A stretch of DNA of 64,000 bases from Bacteroides sp. (GCA_023666835.1 JAMPBJ010000002.1:124001-188000), one strand, 5' to 3'. Counted from the stretch's first letter, positions 53,873-63,374 are shown. The notes: a model not told the origin generated them from the letters alone. Program-made: numbers and translations.

Positions 53873-56494
53873 ATGCTAACAGCAAAGGAAATACGCGAAT
53901 CTTTCAAGGATTTTTTTAGCAATAAGGGGCATAAAATCGTGCCCTCCGCTCCCATGGTCATCAAAGACGATCCGACTCTGATGTTCACCAATGCTGGTAT
54001 GAACCAGTTCAAAGACATCATCCTCGGCAACAAGGCTGCCAAATATCATCGAGTGGCCGACTCGCAGAAATGTCTACGCGTCAGCGGCAAGCACAACGAT
54101 CTCGAAGAGGTGGGCATGGACACATACCACCACACCATGTTTGAGATGCTCGGCAACTGGAGTTTTGGCGACTATTTCAAGAAAGAGGCCATCGACTGGG
54201 CCTGGGAATATCTCGTCGACGTTTTGAACCTAGATCCGAAACGTCTTTATGCCACGGTGTTCGAAGGCTCGCCAGAAGAGGGCCTGTCGCGCGACGACGA
54301 AGCTGCCGGTTATTGGGAAGCCCATCTGCCGGCCGACCATATCATCAATGGCAACAAACACGACAATTTCTGGGAAATGGGTGATACGGGTCCCTGCGGT
54401 CCATGCTCCGAAATCCATATCGACCTGCGTTCCGATGCCGAGCGCGCTGCAGTGCCGGGACGCGACCTTGTCAACCACGACCATCCTCAGGTGATCGAAA
54501 TCTGGAACCTCGTGTTCATGCAATACAACCGCAAGGCCGACGGCTCTCTGGAACCGCTCCCTGCCAAGGTGATCGATACCGGTATGGGCTTCGAACGTCT
54601 GTGTATGGCTCTTCAGGGCAAACAGTCCAACTACGACACCGATGTGTTCACTCCGCTGCTCAACCGTATTTCAGTGCTTTCGGGCAAGAAGTATGGCGAG
54701 GATGCCAAGGTCGACATCGCAATGCGCGTCATTGCCGACCATGTCCGCACCATCTCCTTCTCCATCGCCGATTCGCAGCTGCCGGGCAATGCCAAGGCCG
54801 GCTACGTGATCCGTCGTATTCTTCGTCGCGCTGTTCGCTACGCTTACACTTTCCTCGACCAGAAGCAGGCATTCATGTACAAACTCGTCGATACGCTCAT
54901 CGAAAGCATGGGCGAGGCCTATCCCGAACTGCCGGCTCAGCGCGAACTGATCATGAAGGTGATCAAGGAGGAGGAGGATTCGTTCCTGCGCACGCTCGAA
55001 AACGGTATCCGCATGCTTGACACCGCCATTGCAGCAGCCAAAGCTGCAGGCAAGTCGGAGATTTCCGGCAAGGAAGCATTTGTGCTCTACGATACATATG
55101 GTTTCCCGCTCGACCTCACCGAACTGATACTGAAAGAAAACGGTATGACTCTCGATCAAGCCGAATTCGATAAGGAAATGGCTGCACAAAAAGCTCGCGC
55201 CCGGAATGCTGCTGCCGTCGAAACCGACGACTGGACCGTGGTCAACGATGGCGAAACCGAGTTCGTGGGTTATGATCATATCCGCATCCCAACCACTATC
55301 CTGCGCTATCGGAAGGTGAAACAGAAAAAGGGCGAGTTCTATCAGATCGTTCTTGACAAGACTCCGTTCTATGCCGAGATGGGCGGACAGGTTGGTGACA
55401 GCGGTGTGCTCGTTGCCCCCGATGGAAGCGTCACCGAGATTTACGATACCAAACGTGAAAACGGTATGGCAGTACATCTGACCAAGAAGATGCCGGCCGA
55501 TCCGTCGGTGGTGTTCGAAGCCAAGATCGACGAAAAGGCTCGCCGCGCCACTTCGTGCAACCACACGGCCACTCACTTGCTCCATGCCGCCCTTCGCGAG
55601 GTGCTTGGCACACATGTGGAGCAGAAAGGATCGTTCGTGTCGCCTAATCTGCTTCGTTTCGACTTCTCCCACTTTCAGAAGATGACTCCCGAAGAGATTC
55701 GCAAAGTGGAACATCGCGCCAACGCTATGGTGCGTGAGGCAATCGCTCGCGACGAACGTCGTAATGTGCCAATAGCCGAAGCCCAGGCAATGGGTGCCAT
55801 GGCTCTGTTTGGCGAAAAATATGGTGAGGAAGTGCGCGTGATCCGCTATGGTGATTCAGTCGAACTCTGTGGTGGCACGCACGTTGACAATACCGGCAAT
55901 ATCGGCATGATCCGTATCGTGTCCGAGAGCAGCATCGCAGCCGGCATCCGCCGCATCGAGGCCGTGACCGGAGAGTCTGTGGAAAACGCCATCGACGACA
56001 TGGCCACTACTATGCGCGAGATGGCTGCCCTCTTCAACAATGCTCCCGACATCGTCGCTGCCATGAAGAAGGCCATTAGCGAAAATTCCGACCTGCACCG
56101 CGAAGTGGAAGGGTATATGAAGGAGCGCGTCAACAATCTCGTGGCCAAACTCGTTGCTGAGGCTGAAGTGGTCAATGGTGTGAAGGTGGTCACTCTTGGT
56201 GGCGTTCGCATCCCCGACGTGGTCAAGAATGTAGCTTTCGGTGTCCGCGCTGCTTCTCCCGAAGCCACAGCGTTTATAGCAGCCACCGTCGACATGTCGG
56301 GCAAACCTCTCTTGACGGTTATGCTCACCGACGACGTGGTCAAAGCCGGTCACAATGCCTCGCAGATGGTACGTGAAGCTGCCAAAAAGATTCAGGGCGG
56401 TGGTGGTGGTCAGCCCGGTTTCGCCCAGGCCGGCGGCAAAAACAAAGAAGGCCTTTCTGAGGCCTTCGAACTCCTCCTCGCCCAAATGAAATAA
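53873..56494 (+). CDS. alaS: Alanyl-tRNA synthetase
   Basis: Charges tRNA-Ala. The start at 53873 ([20 protein letters not shown]) gives 873 residues; the upstream part of the frame from 53723 overlaps the merR start and the promoter region. The catalytic part has [13 protein letters not shown] and the [13 protein letters not shown] region. The editing domain has [14 protein letters not shown] near residue 570 and [14 protein letters not shown] near 670. The C-terminal DHHA1 region has [14 protein letters not shown] near 845. It is transcribed rightward, followed by a terminator. Confidence 0.97.
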   Translation: MLTAKEIRESFKDFFSNKGHKIVPSAPMVIKDDPTLMFTNAGMNQFKDIILGNKAAKYHRVADSQKCLRVSGKHNDLEEVGMDTYHHTMFEMLGNWSFGDYFKKEAIDWAWEYLVDVLNLDPKRLYATVFEGSPEEGLSRDDEAAGYWEAHLPADHIINGNKHDNFWEMGDTGPCGPCSEIHIDLRSDAERAAVPGRDLVNHDHPQVIEIWNLVFMQYNRKADGSLEPLPAKVIDTGMGFERLCMALQGKQSNYDTDVFTPLLNRISVLSGKKYGEDAKVDIAMRVIADHVRTISFSIADSQLPGNAKAGYVIRRILRRAVRYAYTFLDQKQAFMYKLVDTLIESMGEAYPELPAQRELIMKVIKEEEDSFLRTLENGIRMLDTAIAAAKAAGKSEISGKEAFVLYDTYGFPLDLTELILKENGMTLDQAEFDKEMAAQKARARNAAAVETDDWTVVNDGETEFVGYDHIRIPTTILRYRKVKQKKGEFYQIVLDKTPFYAEMGGQVGDSGVLVAPDGSVTEIYDTKRENGMAVHLTKKMPADPSVVFEAKIDEKARRATSCNHTATHLLHAALREVLGTHVEQKGSFVSPNLLRFDFSHFQKMTPEEIRKVEHRANAMVREAIARDERRNVPIAEAQAMGAMALFGEKYGEEVRVIRYGDSVELCGGTHVDNTGNIGMIRIVSESSIAAGIRRIEAVTGESVENAIDDMATTMREMAALFNNAPDIVAAMKKAISENSDLHREVEGYMKERVNNLVAKLVAEAEVVNGVKVVTLGGVRIPDVVKNVAFGVRAASPEATAFIAATVDMSGKPLLTVMLTDDVVKAGHNASQMVREAAKKIQGGGGGQPGFAQAGGKNKEGLSEAFELLLAQMK

Positions 56495-56516
56495 AATCCA
56501 ATAATAGTCTGATAAG

Positions 56517-56554
56517 AAAAAGCTGCGCGGGCTCAACCCCACGCAGCTTTTTTT
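56517..56554 (+). terminator. Terminator after alaS
   Basis: AAAAAGCTGCG (56517-56527) pairs with CGCAGCTTTTT (56542-56552), a perfect stem around a 14-base loop, running into TTTTTTT. It is 23 bases after the alaS stop. Confidence 0.85.
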
Positions 56555-56570
56555 CGTGCATTTCCCTCTA

Positions 56571-56613
56571 GCGACTTATAAAACTTATAAATCATATAAA
56601 TTTTATAAGTCGC
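56571..56613. repeat. AT-rich palindrome and TTATAA repeats
   Basis: GCGACTTATAAAA (56571-56583) and TTTTATAAGTCGC (56601-56613) are perfect inverted arms. The region 56571-56650 repeats the motif CTTATAAA or close variants at least five times. No gene is in it. Confidence 0.6.
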
Positions 56614-56682
56614 ATAACTCTTATAAATCTTATAAAACATATAAAACTTAAAGCCCAAGGCACCAAGTATAGACATAAAAAG

Positions 56683-56713
56683 AAACGGGCCTCCGGTGAC
56701 CGGAAGTCCGTTT
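56683..56713 (-). terminator. Terminator after the ADST-repeat lipoprotein gene
   Basis: AAACGGGCCTCCGG (56683-56696) pairs with CCGGAAGTCCGTTT (56700-56713) over 14 positions, two of them G-U pairs or mismatches, loop TGA; the minus strand then reads CTTTTTATGTC. Confidence 0.75.
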
Positions 56714-56734
56714 ATGTAATGTTGTATCTTACTA

Positions 56735-56941
56735 TTAAGCTTTAACTGTAGAGTCAGCGGGAGCTACAGTAGAGTCAGCAGCAGTAGAGTCAGCAGCAAC
56801 TGTTTCAACTACTTCAGTAACTTCTTCTACAGCTACAGTAGAGTCAGCAGTAGAGTCAGCAGTTTTGCCTTCTGCGCCGTTACCGCAAGAGAAGAGAGAT
56901 ACGCTCATTACAACAGCAAGAGATAAAAATAACTTTTTCAT
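56735..56941 (-). CDS. Small lipoprotein with ADST repeats
   Basis: A 68-residue lipoprotein: signal peptide MKKLFLSLAVVMSVSLFSC with the lipobox LFSC (C19). The mature part is only about 50 residues and consists of A, D, S, T, V and E, with five DST units (TADSTADST, AADSTAADST, APADST). At DNA level GTAGAGTCAGC recurs five times, so repeat number could vary by slippage. No function is known; the low complexity and anchoring suggest an envelope-exposed spacer. It has its own promoter and terminator. Confidence 0.8.
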   Translation of the reverse strand: MKKLFLSLAVVMSVSLFSCGNGAEGKTADSTADSTVAVEEVTEVVETVAADSTAADSTVAPADSTVKA

Positions 56942-56999
56942 TTTCTTAAGTGATTTAGATTAAATAATAAAACAAATTTCTTTAGCTTCAAAAACGCTA

Positions 57000-57030
57000 C
57001 AAAGGTAACACCTTTTTTTTGATCACCAAA
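57000..57030 (-). promoter_or_regulatory. Promoter of the ADST-repeat lipoprotein gene
   Basis: On the minus strand TTTG (57027-57030), a 19-base spacer and TACCTTTG (57000-57007), a match to TAnnTTTG. The remaining interval up to 57160 is a T-rich stretch with no gene. Confidence 0.65.
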
Positions 57031-57160
57031 TAATATTTATGATTTTTTTTGCGTGAAATGATTTTTTTGCAAAAAAACTTGAATTTTTGTGATTGATTTC
57101 ACGATTTTTTTAACATTTGAGCATGTTTTGCACGTTTTTGTACGATTTGTGCAATGTTTT

Positions 57161-58942
57161 TCACAATGCATAGTTGATATCGGCCTCGCGTTTGATCGCG
57201 CTTAAGTTCGATGAATAGCCGGAGGAGTCGAGCAGATAGATAAGCGAGCCTTTCTGCATAGGTGCGGCGAGAAGGATGAGACTTACATCAGGTCCGGCAG
57301 AGAATATGCTGTAGGTCTGCGTCTGCGATATGGTGCGGTAGCCTTTGTCGAGTATGCTGCTTTCAATTGCCCGACGCGTCTGAGTGAATGAAGAACTTTC
57401 GGTGGTGAGTTGAAGCAGTATCTTGTTGATTTTTGCTTTGGGGTTGAAGCTGTAGCTATAGCCTGTCAGCTCGGGCTTGAACAAGAAGCCCAGGAATTCG
57501 TCGGAGTGATCGTCGTAGACGGCTTCTTTTGTGGCAATCGATGCCGATGTGTAGGCTGTGGCGCGGATATTGTAGCGTTGGCCTTTATCGCTGTAGAAGC
57601 GCAGAGAGTAGGTGTCGACCAGTTTTTCGGCGTCGGAGGCCGTCAGTCGCTGCACGGTCCCTCCGATCGTGGCGGGAGAGTAGCCGTTGAGTGTAAGTGG
57701 TTTGATGAATTGGCTCGTAGCCAAGATGATGTCGAAGTAGTCGGAGGCAATCATGTCGCCTACATCTGTTGAAACGGGATCGATGACTGTTCGCGTCGAG
57801 ATTTCGGCAAATTCCATCGGCTCAGTCTCGCCGTATTGGGAGTCATATATAATATATGTGTTGGCGGTGGTCTTTGCGATGCAGTTGAACTCCGATACGA
57901 ACGGGTATGCCCTTCGGAGCGATTCTATCGACTTAAGCCCGGAATGCTCCGACAATATCACCTGATTGCGGTCGTAGACCACACCGTTGCCGTCGGCGTC
58001 GAGTGTGAAAAAGTGTCGGTCGCCAAGTAGGATGATGTCCTTGAATACCGCAGGCAATATTGTGTCGCCCTCGATGGTCATCACTCCCATGTGGCCGGCT
58101 TTATTTTTGTAGGAGAACACATGGTCGGTGGCATCGATTATTTTTTTGACTTCGTCAGCCACGGCGCGAAAACGTCCGCCGGTGTTGATGAAGCCAAGCG
58201 TGTCGGCATACTGCACCGGCATCAGTTCGCCATATACACCTTCGGCCAATGGTTTCATCTTGTCGGGGAGTGTCAGCTTGATGTTTCCGCGGCGGTCGAC
58301 CAGATGGTAGGTATGGTTCTTCTTTTTCAATTTCGACGACGATATGGTGTCGATGACGGCCAGAGCCCACTCTCCGCGATAGGGATACAGACGGTCGAAC
58401 ACTGCGTCGACCACTACGTTGCCGTCGGTGTCAATGGCTCCGTAAAGCCCGGTGTTCCCTTCACGAGCCATGCGGAAGATCATGCGCGATGATGTGAAAT
58501 ATGGCATCACGGCATCGATTTCGTTGCCGTCGATAGGATCGAGTGTGGCCACTTCTTTGCCATGCCCGTCGATCAGTGATATGCGCGAATTGGTTCTGAC
58601 TATCGGCATTCGACCCTCGGTCATGATGCCTGCTGCCGCTATATTGAGGCAACCATTGAGCGGCTCGGCATGGTTTCCATCGACTTTCATGACCATGATT
58701 CCTGCATCGTCTCTCATGGTAAAGAAGCCGTTTATAGCCATTGTAGGTGCCGTTACGGTCAACATCGAGTCTGCCTCAATCGATTCGCCATGACTGTTGA
58801 TCAGCATCCAGTCGCCGGAGTCGTTATCCTTAACGGGGATAAATGCGATGGTGCCGCTGTCGCTGCGGTCGCACGAAGTCAGCCCGACCATGGCGGCCAG
58901 ACATAAAATGATGACTGCGAAAAGGATGTTTTTAGTGGTCAT
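57161..58942 (-). CDS. WG-repeat lipoprotein
   Basis: A 593-residue lipoprotein: signal peptide MTTKNILFAVIILCLAAMVGL, lipobox GLTSC (C24). The body contains several WG-like repeats, the clearest being TGLYGAIDTDGNVVVDAVFDRLYPYRGEWALAVID near residue 165 and GHMGVMTIEGDTILPAVFKDIILLGDRHFF near 285; others are diverged. The last 200 residues do not resemble WG repeats. WG proteins in Bacteroidetes are surface or periplasmic with unknown partners. The -7 box (58950-58957) is only 8 bases from the ATG. Confidence 0.78.
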   Translation of the reverse strand: MTTKNILFAVIILCLAAMVGLTSCDRSDSGTIAFIPVKDNDSGDWMLINSHGESIEADSMLTVTAPTMAINGFFTMRDDAGIMVMKVDGNHAEPLNGCLNIAAAGIMTEGRMPIVRTNSRISLIDGHGKEVATLDPIDGNEIDAVMPYFTSSRMIFRMAREGNTGLYGAIDTDGNVVVDAVFDRLYPYRGEWALAVIDTISSSKLKKKNHTYHLVDRRGNIKLTLPDKMKPLAEGVYGELMPVQYADTLGFINTGGRFRAVADEVKKIIDATDHVFSYKNKAGHMGVMTIEGDTILPAVFKDIILLGDRHFFTLDADGNGVVYDRNQVILSEHSGLKSIESLRRAYPFVSEFNCIAKTTANTYIIYDSQYGETEPMEFAEISTRTVIDPVSTDVGDMIASDYFDIILATSQFIKPLTLNGYSPATIGGTVQRLTASDAEKLVDTYSLRFYSDKGQRYNIRATAYTSASIATKEAVYDDHSDEFLGFLFKPELTGYSYSFNPKAKINKILLQLTTESSSFTQTRRAIESSILDKGYRTISQTQTYSIFSAGPDVSLILLAAPMQKGSLIYLLDSSGYSSNLSAIKREADINYAL

Positions 58943-58958
58943 ATCTTTGCAAAGATAT
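58941..58958. promoter_or_regulatory. Perfect palindrome overlapping the WG gene start
   Basis: ATATCTTTGCAAAGATAT is an 18-base perfect palindrome, and each half is a TATCTTTG -7 box. On the minus strand the box at 58950-58957 would start transcription near 58945, three bases before the ATG, suggesting a leaderless or near-leaderless message, or an operator. Confidence 0.5.
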
Positions 58959-58980
58959 ACAAACTATAACCAATAAAAAA

Positions 58981-60684
58981 CTATTTCTCACTCTTTTCCA
59001 TCACTATTTTGTTGGCAATCTTCACGGCTTTGGAAATGTGGCTGCAGATATGGTCGCGGCCTACGAGATCAACTATTGGCGTCTTCTCGAGCGTGGTCTG
59101 TACATTTTCATTGACACCGGAAAGAACCACTGTGATGCCCATCTTCTTCGACGACTCAATAAGGATCTCAAGATTGTGGATGGCCGTGGCGTCGATAAAA
59201 GGCACCTTGCGCATGCGGATGATGCGCACTATCGGCTTGCGTGCCATCGATGTGCGCATGAGCTCGTCGAATTTCGTGGCCACGCCGAAAAAGAACGGAC
59301 CGTCGATCTCGTAGACTTCCACGCCCTTGGCCACATCGAGCACCTCGTGGTTGGTTGAGTCGGTGCCTTCGGCCACATCAAGCTGTTCGCTGTAGACTCG
59401 TATCTGGGTGTTTTCCATCACTCGGCGCAGGAAGAGGATGATGGCCAGCAACATACCGATTTCGATGGCGATGGTCAGATCGAAAATCACGGTCAGAAGG
59501 AAGGTGACCGACAGTACCGTGATGTCGCTCTTCGGATTACGGAATATGGCTCTGACAGTGCGCCACCCACTCATGTTGTAGCTGACCATGACCAGCACGG
59601 CTGCCAGACAGGCCATGGGCACGAGGTTGATCAGCGGCATCATGAACAGGAATATCAACAGAAGCACAACGGCATGTATGATGCCTGCCACAGGAGTGCG
59701 GCCGCCGTTGGTGATGTTGGTCATGGTGCGCGCAATGGCACCTGTCACCGGGATACCGCTGAAGAAGGGCACAATGATGTTGGCTGCACCCTGACCGATG
59801 AGTTCGGTATTGGTACGTGTATGTGATCCGGTGACACCGTCGGCCACGGTTGCCGAGAGCAGTGATTCGATGGCACCAAGCATGGCTATGGTAAAGGCCG
59901 AAGGAAGCAAATCGTTGATCGTGTCCATGTTGAGGGTGAATCCATGGGGCTGCGGTATGTCGGTGGGTAGATCGCCGAATCGGTCGCCGATGGTGGTGAT
60001 GTGGAATCCCTCAGGACCGAATTGGTGCATCAGCCACACGCCAAGAGTGACGAGGACAATGGATATCAGCGCTCCGGGAAGTCGCTTTGATACTTTGGGA
60101 GCCAGAATAATGATCAGCAGCGAAATGATACTGACTGCCGTAGTAGGCCAGTCGATTGCCGACAGGTTGGAGAAATAGACTCCCCATTTTGGAATGAACG
60201 ATGAAGGGATGTCGGTCAATCCCAGTCCGAGCAAATCGTTGATCTGTGTGGAGAAGATGGTGAGGGCAATACCGGCGGTAAAGCCAATCACAATCGGGTA
60301 GGGGATGAATTTGATGACCGTGCCGAGATGAAACAAACCCATCAGCACAAGTATCAATCCGGCCATAACGGTGGCGATATAGAGCCCTTCGAGTCCGTAT
60401 TGGGTGATGATGCCTGATATGATGACGATGAAAGCACCTGTCGGACCGCCAATCTGCACGGAGCAACCGCCGAGAGCCGAAACGAGAAATCCGCCAATGA
60501 TGGCTGTGATCAGACCGATTGTGGGACTGACACCGCTGGCGATACCGAAGGCGATGGCAAGCGGCAGAGCCACGATGCCCACCACGATGCCTGCGACAAG
60601 ATCTGATTTGAAGCGCGATAAGGAATAGTTGGAGATGGCCGAAATGATTTTCGGCTTGAAGTCGATTGGTCCTGAAAAATTCAT
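58981..60684 (-). CDS. SulP family anion permease with STAS domain
   Basis: A 567-residue inner-membrane transporter with about ten to twelve membrane segments. Family motifs are VAGIVVGIVALPLAIAFGIASG near residues 30-50, the GGCSVQIGGPTGAFIV region near 80, and TELIGQGAANIIVPFFSGIPVTGAIARTMTN near 290-320. The C-terminal STAS domain (about 450-560) has ATKFDELMRTS and VPFIDATAIHNLEILI, the anti-sigma-antagonist-like core. The transported anion (sulfate, bicarbonate or other) cannot be told. It precedes the WG-repeat lipoprotein gene (38 bases) on the same strand. Confidence 0.92.
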   Translation of the reverse strand: MNFSGPIDFKPKIISAISNYSLSRFKSDLVAGIVVGIVALPLAIAFGIASGVSPTIGLITAIIGGFLVSALGGCSVQIGGPTGAFIVIISGIITQYGLEGLYIATVMAGLILVLMGLFHLGTVIKFIPYPIVIGFTAGIALTIFSTQINDLLGLGLTDIPSSFIPKWGVYFSNLSAIDWPTTAVSIISLLIIILAPKVSKRLPGALISIVLVTLGVWLMHQFGPEGFHITTIGDRFGDLPTDIPQPHGFTLNMDTINDLLPSAFTIAMLGAIESLLSATVADGVTGSHTRTNTELIGQGAANIIVPFFSGIPVTGAIARTMTNITNGGRTPVAGIIHAVVLLLIFLFMMPLINLVPMACLAAVLVMVSYNMSGWRTVRAIFRNPKSDITVLSVTFLLTVIFDLTIAIEIGMLLAIILFLRRVMENTQIRVYSEQLDVAEGTDSTNHEVLDVAKGVEVYEIDGPFFFGVATKFDELMRTSMARKPIVRIIRMRKVPFIDATAIHNLEILIESSKKMGITVVLSGVNENVQTTLEKTPIVDLVGRDHICSHISKAVKIANKIVMEKSEK

Positions 60685-60750
60685 ACCTTTGAAACCTAAG
60701 TTGAAACCTATTGAAAAACGGGTGCAAAGGTAGTGAAAAAATGTGAAAAA

Positions 60751-61692
60751 TCAGTAACCTTTGCGGTATTTTTCGTGGTCTATGTCGTCGAGAATACTTA
60801 GGTAGGAGTTGTAGCGTGATTGGGCGATGCGGCTGTCGGCCACGGCTTGAAGTACGGCGCATCCGGGCTCGTGGGTGTGGGTGCAATTGCCATACCGGCA
60901 CTCCGGCGACAGGGCAAATATCTCAGGGAAGAAGTGGGCCACCTCATATTTGTCATAGTCGATGGTGCCGAAACCTTTCACTCCGGGAGTGTCGATGATG
61001 TAGCCACCACCGGGAAGCGCAAACATTTCGGAGAAAGTGGTGGTGTGCATACCTGTGTCGTGAACGGCCGATATTTCGGCTGTGCGAAGATCGAGTCCGG
61101 GAATGATGCGGTTGATGATCGAGGATTTGCCCACGCCTGAGTTGCCCGACAGCAAGGTGATTTTTCCTTTCAGCACTTCCTGAAGCCGGGGAATTCCTTC
61201 GCCTGTAGCGGCCGATACATGGAGCACCGGATAGCCTATGGAGCTATAGAGATAGCTGACAGCGTCGAGCAGTTCGCGATCCTCCGGGTCCTGCATCAGA
61301 TCCGTCTTGTTGAACACGAGCATTGCCGGTATGCGGTAGGCTTCGGCTGTGGATAAAAAGCGGTCAATGAAAGTTGTTGAAGTGGTCGGATGGCTCAGTG
61401 TGACGATCAGACAGACCTGGTCGAGATTGGCCGCGATGATGTGGGCTTCTTTGGAGAGATTTGAGGCCCGACGTATGATATAGTTTGAGCGTGGCTCTAT
61501 GTCAGTGATATAGGCCGATCCGTCGGCTGATTCGTCGATCGTGACATGATCGCCCACAGCCACAGGGTTGGTGGTGCGGATGCCTTTGAGTCGGAATTTG
61601 CCTTTGATGCGGCATTCCACATCGCGTCCGTCGGCAGTGGTGACAATGTAGGAACTTCCTGTGTTGCGTGTGACTAATCCGGATATTTGCAT
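60751..61692 (-). CDS. rsgA: Ribosome small-subunit-dependent GTPase A
   Basis: A 313-residue GTPase for late 30S maturation. It has an N-terminal OB fold, then circularly permuted G motifs: NKTDLM (G4) near residue 128, [13 protein letters not shown] (G1) near 184-196 and [10 protein letters not shown] (G3) near 235-244. The C-terminal zinc site is [16 protein letters not shown] near 268-283. It has no signal peptide. A possible -7 box, TAACTTTG (minus, 61719-61726), lies 27 bases upstream. Confidence 0.96.
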   Translation of the reverse strand: MQISGLVTRNTGSSYIVTTADGRDVECRIKGKFRLKGIRTTNPVAVGDHVTIDESADGSAYITDIEPRSNYIIRRASNLSKEAHIIAANLDQVCLIVTLSHPTTSTTFIDRFLSTAEAYRIPAMLVFNKTDLMQDPEDRELLDAVSYLYSSIGYPVLHVSAATGEGIPRLQEVLKGKITLLSGNSGVGKSSIINRIIPGLDLRTAEISAVHDTGMHTTTFSEMFALPGGGYIIDTPGVKGFGTIDYDKYEVAHFFPEIFALSPECRYGNCTHTHEPGCAVLQAVADSRIAQSRYNSYLSILDDIDHEKYRKGY

Positions 61693-61730
61693 CGAGGTGT
61701 CTAACGTGTTTTGACGTGCAAAGTTAGTAA

Positions 61731-61766
61731 AAATTGCCGGGAAGCGATATGGCTACCCGGCAATTT
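61731..61766 (-). terminator. Terminator after the DUF2582 gene
   Basis: AAATTGCCGGG (61731-61741) and CCCGGCAATTT (61756-61766) form an 11-base perfect stem with a 14-base loop, between the DUF2582 gene and rsgA. Confidence 0.75.
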
Positions 61767-61807
61767 ATTCGTTTATCGGCCACGGCCGATGGTATCGGTC
61801 ATTCCGA

Positions 61808-62017
61808 TTATTTTACGAGAGCAACAAGAAGTTCTTTGCCGTCGCCGCTTTCCTCGAAAGTGATTTTGTTTTCGCGAGCGAGCCAGCCGAGAGCTGCATA
61901 GAGTTCCTTGTCTTTCAGTTTGGTCATTTTTTTAATCTGCTTGTTGTCAAGTACATCTGCTTCATTGAGAGCTGACCATACGAGGCCTGCCCATGATCCA
62001 ATAGTGTCTGTGTTCAT
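61808..62017 (-). CDS. Winged helix DUF2582 protein
   Basis: A 69-residue protein matching the DUF2582 winged helix-turn-helix family: SWAGLVWSALNEADVLDNKQIKKMTKLKDKELYAALGWLARENKI is the core, with a short strand tail (DGKELLVALVK). The fold is of DNA-binding type, but a role in transcription is inferred. The gene is separate from its neighbours: its promoter lies at 62064-62095 and its terminator at 61731-61766. Confidence 0.85.
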   Translation of the reverse strand: MNTDTIGSWAGLVWSALNEADVLDNKQIKKMTKLKDKELYAALGWLARENKITFEESGDGKELLVALVK

Positions 62018-62063
62018 CGTAAGTTATTTTTGGTTATTTGTGAGTTTATAGATAATTTCGGTG

Positions 62064-62095
62064 CAAATATACAACGTTTTTCACCGATTTCCAAT
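62064..62095 (-). promoter_or_regulatory. Promoter of the DUF2582 gene
   Basis: On the minus strand ATTG (62092-62095, one base from TTTG), a 20-base spacer and TATATTTG (62064-62071), a match to TAnnTTTG. Confidence 0.55.
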
Positions 62096-62152
62096 ATTTT
62101 ACCTTGATAACAAACAATATAGGCAGATTGTTCTGCTGACCGGCAGATTTTT

Positions 62153-62530
62153 TTAGACCCCTTCTCATAAAATTTATGGCTTAGGGGTCGCAGCCATGGA
62201 GATATTTTTGGCCTGAGGTTTACGGGCATAGCGAGCTATGTGACTGAGTCAAAGGACAAAAAGAGCCCAAGGATGCGAGAGATAAATAACTTTTTACTTA
62301 AGTACCTTACAAATAGACCACTAACATATCACACTAATATTTAATGAGACCCCAGAGTACCTCATAAATAAAGTTTTAAAATTAGTCGCATTCCGGTTTT
62401 AGTCGGTTATTTTCGCCAAGTCTCGTCAGTCGCCATGCCCGCATTCCCGCATTGCTCTATCCTTAACTTGCGAAAATCACTCGCCCCAAACCGTCCCTAA
62501 GACATAAAAAAATTATGAGAAGGGGTCTAA
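62153..62530. mobile_element. MITE-like element with TA flanks
   Basis: A 378-base gene-free segment bounded by perfect 18-base inverted repeats: TTAGACCCCTTCTCATAA (62153-62170) and TTATGAGAAGGGGTCTAA (62513-62530). If TA dinucleotides flank the element (62154-62155 and 62528-62529), it is a 372-base element with GACCCC/GGGGTC ends, which fits the TA target of the IS630/Tc1-mariner class. Partial internal copies of the end (GAGACCCCAGAG near 62345) are present. It ends 4 bases before the stop codon of the TPR gene. The 62018-62534 interval otherwise holds only a promoter. Confidence 0.6.
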
Positions 62531-62534
62531 GTGG

Positions 62535-63362
62535 TCAGATGAGGGCTTTCACTTTCGCCGGATCCACGCCGAATTTAATGGCGGTTTCGCCGTCGGCACG
62601 TGCATCGTCGGGCCGGAATCGCATTTTGTTGAGCATTGCACGATATAGATACAAGTCGCCGTCGACGGGGTCGAGTTCAAGTCCTGCGGAAATATCTTCG
62701 GCGGCACCGGAGACATCGCCAGTCATCAGCCGGCAGAGTGCACGTTGGCCGTAGTATGATGCATCGGGCTCGAGGTCGATCACTTTTGTAAGCCAGGGAA
62801 TTGCCTCTTGCCACGCTCCGTTGAAAGTCAGAATGGTTGATTGTGCCACGGCTGTCAGTCGGTCGTCGGGGTGTTGAAGCAACAATGTATCGATGTCGGC
62901 CTTAGCCTTGACTATCTCACCATTGCTAATCAGGATCATTGCACGGTAGAATCTCGGTTCGGCAATCGTTGAGTCAAGACGTATGGCCTCGGAATAATCG
63001 TCGAGGGCTTCGATGCGACGACCGGCAGAAGTCAGCACGCGAGCTAGGTTGAGAAGAATTGTTACTGATGCCGGTGCAATACGTCGTGCATCGTTGAGTG
63101 TTGCTAGGGCTTCGTCGGTGCGTCCGTCGTAGAACTGGATCATGCCGAGATTCGACATCAGCAACACGTTGCCGGGATTCGACGGATCGAGCCTCATGGC
63201 CTGGCGAAGCAGCGATTCGGCATCGGCCCACCGGCCTTCGTTGGCTGCTTTGTCGGCTTGGCCGGTCAGATCGTAGTATTCCTTTTCATCAGCGTGTGCA
63301 GCAAAGCCTGCAAGAGATATTAGTAAAGCGACAATTAGCGAAGTGAGATGTTTCGTTAGCAT
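62535..63362 (-). CDS. Exported TPR-repeat protein
   Basis: A 275-residue protein with a signal peptide (MLTKHLTSLIVALLISLAGFAAHA) and a body made of tetratricopeptide-type helix pairs: NEGRWADAESLLRQAMRLDPSNPG, YDGRTDEALATLNDARRIAPAS, SAGRRIEALDDYSEAIRLD, NGEIVKAKADIDTLLLQHPDD, NGAWQEAIPWLTKVIDLEPDA and TGDVSGAAEDISAGLELDPVD. TPR scaffolds bind proteins in the periplasm, and the partner is unknown. A -7 box (TAACTTTG, minus, 63367-63374) is only 4 bases from the ATG. Confidence 0.88.
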   Translation of the reverse strand: MLTKHLTSLIVALLISLAGFAAHADEKEYYDLTGQADKAANEGRWADAESLLRQAMRLDPSNPGNVLLMSNLGMIQFYDGRTDEALATLNDARRIAPASVTILLNLARVLTSAGRRIEALDDYSEAIRLDSTIAEPRFYRAMILISNGEIVKAKADIDTLLLQHPDDRLTAVAQSTILTFNGAWQEAIPWLTKVIDLEPDASYYGQRALCRLMTGDVSGAAEDISAGLELDPVDGDLYLYRAMLNKMRFRPDDARADGETAIKFGVDPAKVKALI

Positions 63363-63366
63363 GATG

Positions 63367-63374
63367 CAAAGTTA
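63367..63374 (-). promoter_or_regulatory. -7 box next to the TPR gene start
   Basis: On the minus strand TAACTTTG matches TAnnTTTG and would start transcription at or beside the A of the ATG at 63362, implying a leaderless message, or a chance match. The 218-base gap to 63580 is otherwise AT-rich with no gene. Confidence 0.4.

Noticed and set aside
54671-55714. A 347-codon open frame antisense to alaS
   Set aside because: Fully contained in the well-supported alaS gene; codon bias of the sense gene explains it. The same holds for other long antisense frames over uvrA, recN and pta-ackA.
61348-61356. A perfect DnaA box, TGTGGATAA on the plus strand
   Set aside because: It lies inside the rsgA coding region, as a single copy with no cluster of boxes or AT-rich gap.
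62014-62229. A 71-codon open frame on the minus strand
   Set aside because: It overlaps the DUF2582 gene start, its promoter and the left end of the MITE-like element, and looks unlike a real protein.
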